From NCBI RefSeq assembly GCF_014651895.1, contig NZ_BMXT01000001.1, positions 1,674,001 through 1,738,000 on the forward strand: a stretch of 64,000 nucleotides of DNA, written 5' to 3'. This document shows, piece after piece, positions 9,701 through 19,149 of the stretch. The position numbers and the translations under genes were made by a program. Positions within the stretch are counted from its first letter, which is position 1. Each line of letters begins with the position of its first letter. The notes below the pieces were generated by a model. That model was not told where the DNA came from. It ran no database searches and worked only from the letters and a program-made list of their open reading frames with translations. This stretch comes from Rhodanobacter panaciterrae. GTDB taxonomy: Bacteria > Pseudomonadota > Gammaproteobacteria > Xanthomonadales > Rhodanobacteraceae.

Positions 9701-11676
9701 CCGCGCAGCATCGCCACCTGACGCCAGTTGAGCTTGGCGCCGAGAATCAGCCGGTTGAAACCGTCGTTCTCGGCATTGCCGCGCCAGATCTGCTCGAACG
9801 CATCCTCGAACAACGCACCGACCTGCTCGACGCTGAAGGTGAGCTTGCCGACCGGCTGCACTTCGAAATCCTGGATCGAGCGCGGCGCGTCGCCGGGAAT
9901 GTCGTAGACATGCTCGGTGAGCACGCGCAGGCCGAGGTTCTCCAGCTGCGGCAACACCTCGGACAGTGCGATGTCGCCACCCGAGCGGTAGACCTTGAAG
10001 CGCAAGCTCTCCGGCGCTTTCGGCGGGTGATAGAACGACATCCGCAACGCATTGTCGCCATCCAGCAGCGACAGCTGATGCACGTCCTCGGCCGCCACCG
10101 CCGGACTCACCTCTTCGACGTAACCGGCCGGCAGCGACTTCGCAAAACGATTGGCCAGCACCACGCCTTCATGATCGCCGCGCTGCTGTACCAGGGCATC
10201 GCGCACCTCGTCGTGCCAGTTGCGCACGATGCTGGCGACACCCTGCTCCAGCTCCGCCAGGTCGTACGTGGGCTGGTCGCCGATCTTCGGGCGCACCACG
10301 ATGGTCAGTCGCGCCAGCGCAGCCTCGCCCATCTGCACCGACGAATCGCTCTGCTCGGCATGCAGGGCCGTGCCCAGCAGGTTCTCGATGCGCTCGCGCA
10401 CCGAGGTGTTGAAGCGGTCGCGCGGCACGAACACCATGCAGCTGAAGAAACGACCGTAGCGGTCACGCCGCATGAACAGCCGCGTGTGCGCACGCTGGCG
10501 CAGTTCGAGGATGCCCATCGCGGTGGCGAACAACTCGTCCTCGTTGCTCTGCTGCAGTTCCTCGCGCGGCAGCGTCTCCAGGATATGGCGCAGCGACTTG
10601 CCGGAATACGAGTCGCGCTTGAGGCCCGAACGTGCCAGCACCGCCTCGACCTTGTGCCGCACCAGCGGCACGTCCTGCGGACGCGCCATGTAGGCATTGG
10701 AGGAAAACAGGCCGAGGAAGCGCTGCTCGGCCACCGCGCGGCCGTTCGCACCGAACTGAAGCACGCCGATGTAATCCATGTAGCCGGCGCGGTGCACGTG
10801 CGAACGCGCGTTGGTCTTGGTCAGGATGATCGCGTCGGTCGAACCGGACTGCGGCAACTCGCTGGCAGCCAGGGTGCGCAACGAGCGCGGCGCCATCGAA
10901 CTCTCGCTGTTGCGCAGAATGCCCAGGCCTGAGTTATCGACCGCGCGCAGCACGCGATCACCATCGGCATCGGCGACTTCGTATTCGCGATAGCCGAGGA
11001 AAGTGAAGTTGTCGTCGGCGAGCCAGCGCATGAACTCGCTGGCTTCCTGCACCGATGCGGCATCCAGCGGCAGCTGGCGCTGCGGTAGTTCGTTGGCGAT
11101 CGCCAGCGCCTTGTTGCGGATCGCGGCCCAGTCGTCCACCGCCAACCGCACGTCTTCCAGCGCGGTCTCGACCTGCGCCTTCAGCTGCGCCTGTTCGGCG
11201 GCGTCGGCGACCCGGTCGATCTCGAAATGCATGATGGATTCGGATGCGCCCGCTTCGTCGCCGAGACCCTGCAGCTGGCCAGATGCATCGCGCGCCACCT
11301 TCAACACCGGATGGATCACTGCATGGATCTGCAGCTTCGCCGACACGATCATGCTGACCGTGTCGATCAGGAACGGCATGTCGTCGGTGACGATCTGCAG
11401 CAGGCTGCGGCCGGCATTGACGTCCGCCGGGCTGAGCACGCGCACCGTGGCGCGCGCAGGCTCGCGCTGTTGCATGAACTCCAGCAGGCTGCCGACCAGT
11501 GCCGCCCATTGCATCGTCGTATGCAGGGTCGCATCGCTGCTGCTGACGCGCGCGAAGAATGCCTGGCTGAAAACCTGTGCCTCGCTCAGACGCTGGGGCG
11601 ACAAACCGCCCTTTTTCAGCTCTGCAAGTACTACAGACGGAAGGGAGGAATCGTTCGCCGCATGGGTCGCATTCAT
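6748..11676 (-). CDS. gdhB: NAD-specific glutamate dehydrogenase, large (about 180 kDa) type
   Basis: 1642 residues, the length of the large bacterial NAD-GDH family, which oxidatively deaminates glutamate to 2-oxoglutarate for catabolism. The long N-terminal half contains ACT-like regulatory regions (for example [18 protein letters not shown]). The catalytic core has [20 protein letters not shown] followed by [13 protein letters not shown] with the substrate-binding lysines, and the nucleotide-binding region ending in [19 protein letters not shown]. The long C-terminal helical region is also typical. It starts at the ATG at 11676 and has no disruption. The 560-bp region upstream would hold its promoter. 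Confidence 0.93.
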   Translation of the reverse strand: [1642 protein letters not shown]

Positions 11677-12237
11677 GGCATCTACTGGTCAGTGGAGACA
11701 AGGTTTGAGAATGGAGCTAAAAAGCCTTGAAAGGATACGCTGCGAGGCAAGGCGAATCCACCCGCGCAGCCCGATCTGCACCATGCCCACGCGCATGGAT
11801 CGGATGAATCGCGATGCCTTTCGCGGATCACGCAACAACTTCTCGACGAGGCCATGCCGATACGCTGCGCGATGCCTCCGACGCGTCATGACCATCGCGA
11901 TGGCACCGACACATTTCGGACCTTGCGCATCGGCGACAGCTCCGACGCAACATCGGAAAAATGCCTTCGACTGGTGTGCCCACAGCTTCGGCATGCGTGT
12001 CAATGGCTGGATTCCTGTCGCCGATAAAATGTAAACTGGTCGGTATAGTCTGATGACCGGGCGCCTGGCCGCATGCTTTTCGTGGCCGCACCGGCATTGA
12101 ATTTCGCGGACTTTCGATGGTCCGGCCAACCTATGACACAAGACACCAAGGTCGCGATGCGGTATCTGGTTTCCTGAATTGCCGTAGCGCTTCCCGCCTC
12201 ACCCCCATTCCCCGATCAAGCAAGTCCTGGAGCTCCC
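11677..12237. other. Intergenic region between gdhB and the RND operon
   Basis: About 560 bp between two divergent genes. Frames of up to 150 codons exist on the minus strand, but their Arg/Cys-rich translations resemble no family I recognise, and I do not call a gene. The region should contain the promoters of both flanking genes and one operator-like imperfect palindrome near 12032-12047. The TetR-family repressor gene often adjacent to such pumps is not present here. Confidence 0.5.
12032..12047. promoter_or_regulatory. Operator-like imperfect palindrome upstream of RND operon
   Basis: TAAACTG-GT-CGGTATA forms two 7-bp half-sites matching at 5 of 7 positions. It resembles the GACCGGTCGGTATA-like operators of TetR-family repressors of efflux pumps. 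It lies about 190 bp before the adaptor start. Inference only; no cognate regulator is encoded in the window. Confidence 0.3.
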
Positions 12238-13422
12238 ATGAAGTCCTCATCACTGCGCACACCCTTGTTGTGCCTGAGCCTGCTGGTGCTGGCTGCCTGC
12301 AGCAAGGAACAAGGACCGCCGCAGATGCCGCCGCCGGAAGTGGGCGTGTTCACGGCACAGCCGCAAAATTCGCCACTGACCCGCGACTTGGTCGGCCGCT
12401 TGTCGTCGTATCGCAGCGCCGACGTGCGTGCCCGCGTGCCGGGCGTGCTGCTCAAGCGCAATTACGACGAAGGCACCGACGTAAAGAAAGGCCAGCTGCT
12501 GTTCCAGATCGATCCGGCGCCGCTGAAAGCCGCATTGAATGCCAGCATGGCAGCGCAGGCGCAGGCGCAGGCGACCTATACCAACAACAAGATCACCGCG
12601 CAGCGCGTACGCGAGCTGGCGCCGAAGGGCTACGTTTCCAAGTCGGATCTGGATAACGCGCTGGCCGCCGAACGCACCTCCGCCGCCGCGGTGCAGGCGG
12701 CACAAGCCAATGTGCAGAGCGCCCGCATCAACCTGGGCTATGCCGACGTGACTGCGCCGATTGATGGTCGCGCCGGCCAGCAGCAGGTCACCGAGGGCGC
12801 ACTGGTCGGCAACGGTGAAGCAACCCTGCTCACCACCATCGACCAGATCGACCCGCTGTACGTGAATTTCACCATGAGCGTGGCCTCGATGGAGCAGATG
12901 CGCCATGCGCAGAGCAGTGGCAACGTCACTCTCGCCGAACCGGACCAGGCCAGCGTGCAGGTCACCCTGCCCGACGGCAGCGCGTACGGCGAGCCGGGCG
13001 TGTTGAATTTCTCCGATACCACGGTCAACCCGGCCACCGGCTCGGTCAACCTGCGCGCGACCATTCCGAACCCGAAACACAGCCTGTTGCCCGGCATGTA
13101 TGTGACGCTGAAAGCGAACCTCGGCCAGCAGAACAAGGTGTTCCTGATTCCGCAGCTGGCGTTGCAGCGCGACACCGTGGGCGCCTATGTGATGACTGTC
13201 GGCAACGACGGCAAGGTGGCGCGCAAGAATGTCACCACGACCGACATGAGCGGTGGCAACTGGGTGGTCACCGACGGTCTCAGCGCTGGCGATCAGGTGG
13301 TGGTGTCGGGCATCCAGAACGTGAAGGATGGCGCGCCGGCCAAGGCCAGCCCGTGGCATGCCGCGCCTGCCAGCGGCACTTCCTCCGCCACTGCTCCGGG
13401 CTCCGCCCCGAGCAGCAAGTAA
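12238..13422 (+). CDS. RND efflux periplasmic adaptor (AcrA/MexA family), lipoprotein
   Basis: A 394-residue membrane-fusion protein. The N-terminus MKSSSLRTPLLCLSLLVLAAC ends in an LAAC lipobox, so it should be a lipoprotein anchored in the inner membrane. The barrel/lipoyl halves are visible: RARVPGVLLKRNYDEGTDVKKG (about 63-84), LGYADVTAPIDGRAG (about 168-182), and the C-terminal beta-barrel with LLPGMYVTLKA. A coiled-coil hairpin with AQAQAQATYTNN lies between them. It would link the RND pump to an outer-membrane channel. GGAG precedes the ATG at good spacing. The pump gene starts 13 bp downstream. Confidence 0.93.
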   Translation: MKSSSLRTPLLCLSLLVLAACSKEQGPPQMPPPEVGVFTAQPQNSPLTRDLVGRLSSYRSADVRARVPGVLLKRNYDEGTDVKKGQLLFQIDPAPLKAALNASMAAQAQAQATYTNNKITAQRVRELAPKGYVSKSDLDNALAAERTSAAAVQAAQANVQSARINLGYADVTAPIDGRAGQQQVTEGALVGNGEATLLTTIDQIDPLYVNFTMSVASMEQMRHAQSSGNVTLAEPDQASVQVTLPDGSAYGEPGVLNFSDTTVNPATGSVNLRATIPNPKHSLLPGMYVTLKANLGQQNKVFLIPQLALQRDTVGAYVMTVGNDGKVARKNVTTTDMSGGNWVVTDGLSAGDQVVVSGIQNVKDGAPAKASPWHAAPASGTSSATAPGSAPSSK

Positions 13423-13435
13423 CGGAGCGCAGACC

Positions 13436-16400
13436 ATGCCGAGTTTCTTCATCGACCGCCCGATCTTCGCCTGGGTGGTCGCCATCCTGATCTCGTTGGG
13501 CGGCGTACTCGCCATCCTCAATCTGGGCGTGGAGTCGTACCCCAACATCGCCCCCCCGTCGGTGACGGTGAGTGCGACCTACCCCGGCGCCAGCGCCGAC
13601 ACCACCGAGAAAACCGTCACCCAGGTGATCGAGCAGCAGCTCACCGGCATCGATCACCTGCTGTATTTCAATTCGTCGTCCAGCGCCAACGGCCGCTCCA
13701 GCATCACGCTGACCTTCGAAACCGGTACCAACCCGGACATCGCCCAGGTGCAGGTGCAGAACAAGGTCGCCCTGGCCACGCCGCGCCTGCCATCCGATGT
13801 GACCCAGCAAGGCGTGGTGGTGGCCAAGGCCAATGCCGGCTTCCTGATGGTGGTGGCACTGAAATCGGACAATCCAAGCATCAACCGCGACCGCCTCAAC
13901 GACATCGTCGGCGCGCAGGTGCTCGATCAGATCTCACGCGTGCCCGGCGTCGGCAGCACCCAGCAGTTCGGTGCCGAATACGCGATGCGAATCTGGCTGA
14001 ACCCAGACAAATTGCAGGGTTACGGCTTGTCCGCCACCCAGGTGCTCGCTGCGATCCAGGCGCAAAACGTGCAGTTCGCCGCCGGTTCGCTCGGTGCCGA
14101 CCCAGCCCCGGCCGGGCAGGGTTTCACCGCTACGGTCTCGACCGAGGGCCGCTTCACAACGCCTGACCAGTTCGCCGGCATCATCCTGCGCGCCAATGCG
14201 GATGGCACCACGGTCAAGCTTGGCGACGTGGCGAAAATCGACTTCGGTCCTGGCAACTACGGCTTCGACACCCAGTGGGACGGCAAGCCGATCGGCGCGT
14301 TCGCGATCCAGTTGCTGCCCGGCGCCAACGCACTAGACGTGGCCACCGCCGTGCGTTCCAAGATGGACGAGCTCGCCCCCAGCTTCCCGCAAGGTGTGAG
14401 CTGGTTCAGTCCGTACGACAGCACCAGCTTCGTCAAGATCTCGATCGACGAGGTGGTGCACACCCTAGTCGAGGCGATCGTCCTGGTGTTCCTGGTGATG
14501 CTGCTGTTCCTGCAGAACATCCGCGCCACGATCATCCCGACCCTGGTGATACCGGTCGCCCTGCTCGGTACCTTCCTCGGCATGCTGGTGCTCGGCTTCA
14601 CCATCAACCAGCTGACCCTGTTCGGCATGGTGCTGGCGATCGGCATCGTGGTGGATGACGCGATCGTGGTGATCGAGAACGTCGAACGCATCATGACCGA
14701 GGAACACCTGTCGCCGAAGGAAGCCACGCGCAAGGCGATGGGCCAGATTACCGGCGCCATCGTGGCGATCACCGTGGTGCTGGCAGCGGTGTTCGTGCCG
14801 TCGTCGCTGCAGCCAGGCGCCTCGGGTGTGATCTACAAGCAGTTCGCGCTGACCATCGCCGTGTCGATGGGTTTCTCCGCGCTCCTCGCGCTGTCGTTCA
14901 CGCCGGCGCTGTGCGCCAGCTTCCTGCAGCCGGAACATCACAAGAAAAAGAACATCGTCTATCGCAAGTTCAACGAGTTCTTCAGCTGGGTCACGCACAC
15001 CTATACCGGCCACGTCGGCGGCGCGGTGCGGCATGCTCCGCGCTGGATGCTGGCCTTCGTGCTGGTCGCGGTGCTCGGCGGCTTCCTGTTCACCCGCCTG
15101 CCCGGCAGCTTCCTGCCGGAAGAAGATCAGGGTTATGCGCTGTCGGTGATCCAGCTGCCACCGGGTGCCACCAAGCAGCGCACCAGCGAAGTGATGAAAC
15201 AGATGCGTGACATCCTCAACAAGGACAGCGCGGTGGAAGGCGTGCTGCAGGTCACGGGTTTCAGCTTCATCGGCTCGGGCGAGAACGCCGGCATGGCCTT
15301 CATCAAGCTCAAGGATTGGGCCAAGCGCGACGTGACTGCCGCGCAGTTCATCCAGCGCGCGAACGGCGAGATGCAGCAGGTACACGATGCCCGCATCTTC
15401 GTGGCCAACATCCCCACGGTGCAGGGTCTGGGCCAGTTCGGCGGCTTCGACATGTACCTGCAGGACCGTAGCGGCGCAGGTCGCGACGTGCTCACCCAGG
15501 CGCGCAACACGCTGCTCAGCAAGGCCAGCCAAAACAAGGTGTTGACCGGCGTACGTCCCAACTCGCTGGAAGACTCGCCGCAGCTGCACCTCGACGTGGA
15601 TCGCGTGCAGGCGCAGGCGATGGGCCTGCAAGTCGGCGATATTTACAACGCGATCGGCCTGATGCTGGCACCAATCTACGTCAACGACTTCACCTACGGC
15701 GGCCGCGTCAAGCGCGTCATCATGCAGGCCGATGCCTCCTACCGCATGGGCCCGGAAGCGTTGGAGCACATTTTCACGCCAGGCCCGACAGCCACCGGCA
15801 GCAGCACGCCGCAAATGATCCCGCTGTCGAATGTGGTACACACACGCTGGGATGTCGCTTCACCTTCGCTGACCCGCTACAACGGTTATTCGGCGGTCGA
15901 GATCGTCGGCTCGCCGGCACCGGGACACGCCTCCGGTGAAGCGATGAACGAGATGCAGAAGATCGTCAGCGACGACCTGCCCAAGGGCTTCGGCTCCGAC
16001 TGGACCGGCCAGTCCTACCAGGAAATCCTGTCCGGCAATGCGGCCACACTGTTGATGGTGCTGTCGATCGTGATCGTGTTCCTGGCGCTGGCCGCCCTGT
16101 ACGAAAGCTGGTCGATTCCGGTCGCGGTCTTGCTGGTGGTGCCGCTGGGCCTGCTCGGCACGGTGGTGTTCACCCTGCTGCGCGGGCTGCCCGACGACAT
16201 CTATTTCAAGATCGGCCTGATCACGGTGATCGGACTCGCCGCGAAGAACGCGATCCTGATCGTCGAGTTCGCGGTGGAGCAGCAACAGGGCGGCAAGAGC
16301 CTGCGCGACGCCGTGGTCACCGCAGCTCGACTGCGGCTGCGTCCGATCCTGATGACCTCGCTGGCCTTCATCCTCGGCGTGTTCCCGCTGTTCATCTCCA

Positions 16401-16612
16401 GCGGCGCCGGCGCCAACGCACGCCACGCCATCGGTACCGGCGTGATCGGCGGCATGCTGTTCGCCACCTTCCTTGGCGTGCTGCTGATCCCGGTGTTCTA
16501 CGTGGTGGTGCGGCGCCTGCTCGGTGACAAGCTGGACGGCAATGCACCGCCTGCCACGCAAAGTAATAACGGCATGCAGTCGTTCAATTCGGATCCGCAT
16601 CGCGAGCATTGA
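13436..16612 (+). CDS. RND multidrug efflux pump (AcrB/MexB, HAE1 family)
   Basis: A 1058-residue inner-membrane proton/drug antiporter. It begins with the family-typical MPSFFIDRPIFAWVVAI, and the TM4 proton-relay pair is visible in GIVVDDAIVVIENVERIM (about 404-421). Periplasmic porter segments such as GVGSTQQFGAEYAMRIWL, and the late VIGLAAKNAILIVEFA helix of the second half, are intact. The ATG at 13436 is preceded by GGAG; the longer in-frame reading overlaps the adaptor gene and is rejected. No outer-membrane factor (OprM/TolC-like) gene follows, so the pump must borrow one encoded elsewhere. The terminator at 16671-16710 ends the operon. Confidence 0.95.
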   Translation: MPSFFIDRPIFAWVVAILISLGGVLAILNLGVESYPNIAPPSVTVSATYPGASADTTEKTVTQVIEQQLTGIDHLLYFNSSSSANGRSSITLTFETGTNPDIAQVQVQNKVALATPRLPSDVTQQGVVVAKANAGFLMVVALKSDNPSINRDRLNDIVGAQVLDQISRVPGVGSTQQFGAEYAMRIWLNPDKLQGYGLSATQVLAAIQAQNVQFAAGSLGADPAPAGQGFTATVSTEGRFTTPDQFAGIILRANADGTTVKLGDVAKIDFGPGNYGFDTQWDGKPIGAFAIQLLPGANALDVATAVRSKMDELAPSFPQGVSWFSPYDSTSFVKISIDEVVHTLVEAIVLVFLVMLLFLQNIRATIIPTLVIPVALLGTFLGMLVLGFTINQLTLFGMVLAIGIVVDDAIVVIENVERIMTEEHLSPKEATRKAMGQITGAIVAITVVLAAVFVPSSLQPGASGVIYKQFALTIAVSMGFSALLALSFTPALCASFLQPEHHKKKNIVYRKFNEFFSWVTHTYTGHVGGAVRHAPRWMLAFVLVAVLGGFLFTRLPGSFLPEEDQGYALSVIQLPPGATKQRTSEVMKQMRDILNKDSAVEGVLQVTGFSFIGSGENAGMAFIKLKDWAKRDVTAAQFIQRANGEMQQVHDARIFVANIPTVQGLGQFGGFDMYLQDRSGAGRDVLTQARNTLLSKASQNKVLTGVRPNSLEDSPQLHLDVDRVQAQAMGLQVGDIYNAIGLMLAPIYVNDFTYGGRVKRVIMQADASYRMGPEALEHIFTPGPTATGSSTPQMIPLSNVVHTRWDVASPSLTRYNGYSAVEIVGSPAPGHASGEAMNEMQKIVSDDLPKGFGSDWTGQSYQEILSGNAATLLMVLSIVIVFLALAALYESWSIPVAVLLVVPLGLLGTVVFTLLRGLPDDIYFKIGLITVIGLAAKNAILIVEFAVEQQQGGKSLRDAVVTAARLRLRPILMTSLAFILGVFPLFISSGAGANARHAIGTGVIGGMLFATFLGVLLIPVFYVVVRRLLGDKLDGNAPPATQSNNGMQSFNSDPHREH

Positions 16613-16621
16613 GTCATGACG

Positions 16622-16644
16622 CCCTCTCCCTGCCTGGGAGAGGG
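16622..16644. repeat. Small inverted repeat, REP-like
   Basis: CCCTCTCCC and GGGAGAGGG (9-bp perfect arms) with a 5-nt loop just after the RND pump stop. Similar CCCTCTCC/GGAGAGGG palindromes are common dispersed repeats in Xanthomonadales genomes. It lies between the stop codon and the strong terminator. Confidence 0.4.
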
Positions 16645-16670
16645 TTGAGCTCGTAAACGGATAGAGACAA

Positions 16671-16710
16671 ACAAAAAGCCCGGACGGGTTTCCCCGTCCG
16701 GGCTTTTTGT
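16671..16710. terminator. Bidirectional Rho-independent terminator
   Basis: A perfect 18-bp stem (ACAAAAAGCCCGGACGGG at 16671-16688 and its complement at 16693-16710) with a TTTC loop. It has an A-run on one side and a T-run on the other, so it can stop transcription of both the RND operon (plus) and the convergent acyl-CoA dehydrogenase gene (minus). Confidence 0.92.
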
Positions 16711-16725
16711 TGAGCCGATGGCGGC

Positions 16726-17886
<1,161 letters not shown>

Positions 17887-18164
17887 GTATTACTCCCAAG
17901 CGCCGCGAACAGGCGACTATCAAGACAGAAACGGGTGGCCCCACCGGGCCAGCCGGCTATTCTAGCGACCCGCGCAGCCGGCGTCGTGCCTGCCCGCGAT
18001 ACCGCAGGAGCGCAGCCAGTGCGCGATGCTCTTGATCGGGTTCCTCCAACCCATCGCGCACGTCCACAGGAAGTCCCTTGTGGACAAGCTGCGCCTCTTC
18101 AAAAAATCAAAAGCCTGCGCACCCTTGACGGCCCGGCAAACCAAGGCCAGACTTGTTATCTCTT

Positions 18165-18174
18165 TATCGCGATA
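18165..18174. promoter_or_regulatory. Palindrome TATCGCGATA, candidate operator of the ArsR-methyltransferase
   Basis: A perfect 10-bp palindrome lies 12 nt before the ATG at 18187 and next to the AAGGA Shine-Dalgarno. A TTGACG box at 18126-18131, followed 17 nt later by a weak CAGACT, could be the promoter. A repressor bound at the palindrome would sit just downstream of the start point. The rest of the roughly 300-bp gap (17887-18186) shows no gene. Autoregulation is inferred. Confidence 0.4.
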
Positions 18175-18186
18175 CAAGGATGCCCG

Positions 18187-19116
18187 ATGGACTTGGCGAC
18201 CGCCTCCAGCGTGCTCCGGCTGCTGGCCGACCCCACCCGCGTGCGCCTGCTGGCGCTGCTTGAACATGAGGAACTCACCGTGGCTGAACTGGCTGCGGTG
18301 TTGCATCTCGCCCAGCCACGCGTCTCCACGCACCTGGCCAAACTGAAGGAAGCCGGCCTGGTGCGCGACCGCCGCGCCGGCGTATCCGCCTATTACCGCG
18401 CCAACAACGAAGGCGACGAGGCCCAGCACAGCCTGCTCGTCTCGCTGCGCGAAAGCATCGACGACGCCTTGTTGCGCGAGGACAGCGCACGCCTGCCCGG
18501 CGTGCTGGCGAACCGTGCGCGTGAGGAAGGTTGGGCGGATACCGTCGCCGGCGACATGGAGCGCCACTACTCGCCCGGCCGCACGTGGGAAACGCTGGCG
18601 CGTTCGCTGTTGCAATTGCTGGGTACCGGCGACGTGCTCGACATCGCCTCCGGCGATGGCATCACGGCCGAATTGCTGGCACCACACGCCCACTCCATCG
18701 TCTGCATCGACTCAAGCGAGCGCGTGGTCGAAGCTGCGGCAAAGCGACTCAAATCATTCGCCAACGTCGAGGTACGCCAAGGCGACATGCATGCGCTGGA
18801 ATTGGGCGAGCAGCGTTTCGATCTGGTGTTGATGCTGCATGCGCTGACCTATGCCGAGCATCCGGTGCAGGCCGTGGCCGAAGCCGCGCGACTGCTGCGT
18901 CCTGGCGGTCGCCTGCTCGCCGTGACACTGGGCCAGCACGACCATCGCGCCGCGGTCGAGCCGTTCGACCATCGCAACCTCGGCTTCAGCGGCGAACAGC
19001 TCGATGGCTACGCGCGCGCCGCCGGCCTCGACGTCATCAGCTGCAACCGGCTCAGCCGCGAGCGCAAGGCGCCGCATTTCGAAGTGATCAGCCTGCTCGC
19101 GCGCAAGCCGGCCTGA
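18187..19116 (+). CDS. ArsR-family regulator fused to SAM-dependent methyltransferase domain (SahR-like)
   Basis: 309 residues. Residues 1-90 are an ArsR winged helix: LRLLADPTRVRLLALLEHEELTV, recognition helix QPRVSTHLAKLKEAGLV, and the wing DRRAGVSAYY. The ArsR metal-site ELCVCDL motif is replaced by ELTVAELA, so no metal sensing is expected. Residues from about 145 form a class I methyltransferase fold, with VLDIASGDGITAELLA as the SAM-binding loop and LRPGGRLLAVTL. ArsR proteins with such a domain are known next to methionine-cycle genes in Proteobacteria (SahR type), where S-adenosylhomocysteine is thought to be the ligand. The split metH genes immediately follow, which fits that role. 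AAGG precedes the chosen ATG; the longer open frame upstream is a shadow of the acyl-CoA dehydrogenase gene. Confidence 0.87.
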   Translation: MDLATASSVLRLLADPTRVRLLALLEHEELTVAELAAVLHLAQPRVSTHLAKLKEAGLVRDRRAGVSAYYRANNEGDEAQHSLLVSLRESIDDALLREDSARLPGVLANRAREEGWADTVAGDMERHYSPGRTWETLARSLLQLLGTGDVLDIASGDGITAELLAPHAHSIVCIDSSERVVEAAAKRLKSFANVEVRQGDMHALELGEQRFDLVLMLHALTYAEHPVQAVAEAARLLRPGGRLLAVTLGQHDHRAAVEPFDHRNLGFSGEQLDGYARAAGLDVISCNRLSRERKAPHFEVISLLARKPA

Positions 19117-19149
19117 ACACCGCTGCACCGCATAACCAAAGGAAGTTTG

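Noticed and set aside
7360-10932. A 1190-codon plus-strand ORF inside the glutamate dehydrogenase region.
   Set aside because: Antisense shadow of gdhB: high-GC third positions keep the opposite frame open; His/Arg/Leu-rich translation with no family resemblance.
11689-12141. A 150-codon minus-strand ORF in the gdhB-RND gap.
   Set aside because: Arg/Cys-rich translation with no recognisable domain; overlapping frames on both strands show the same high-GC randomness. No sign of a degraded TetR.
13465-16612. Minus-strand long ORFs across the RND pump gene.
   Set aside because: Shadow frames of the pump; composition only.
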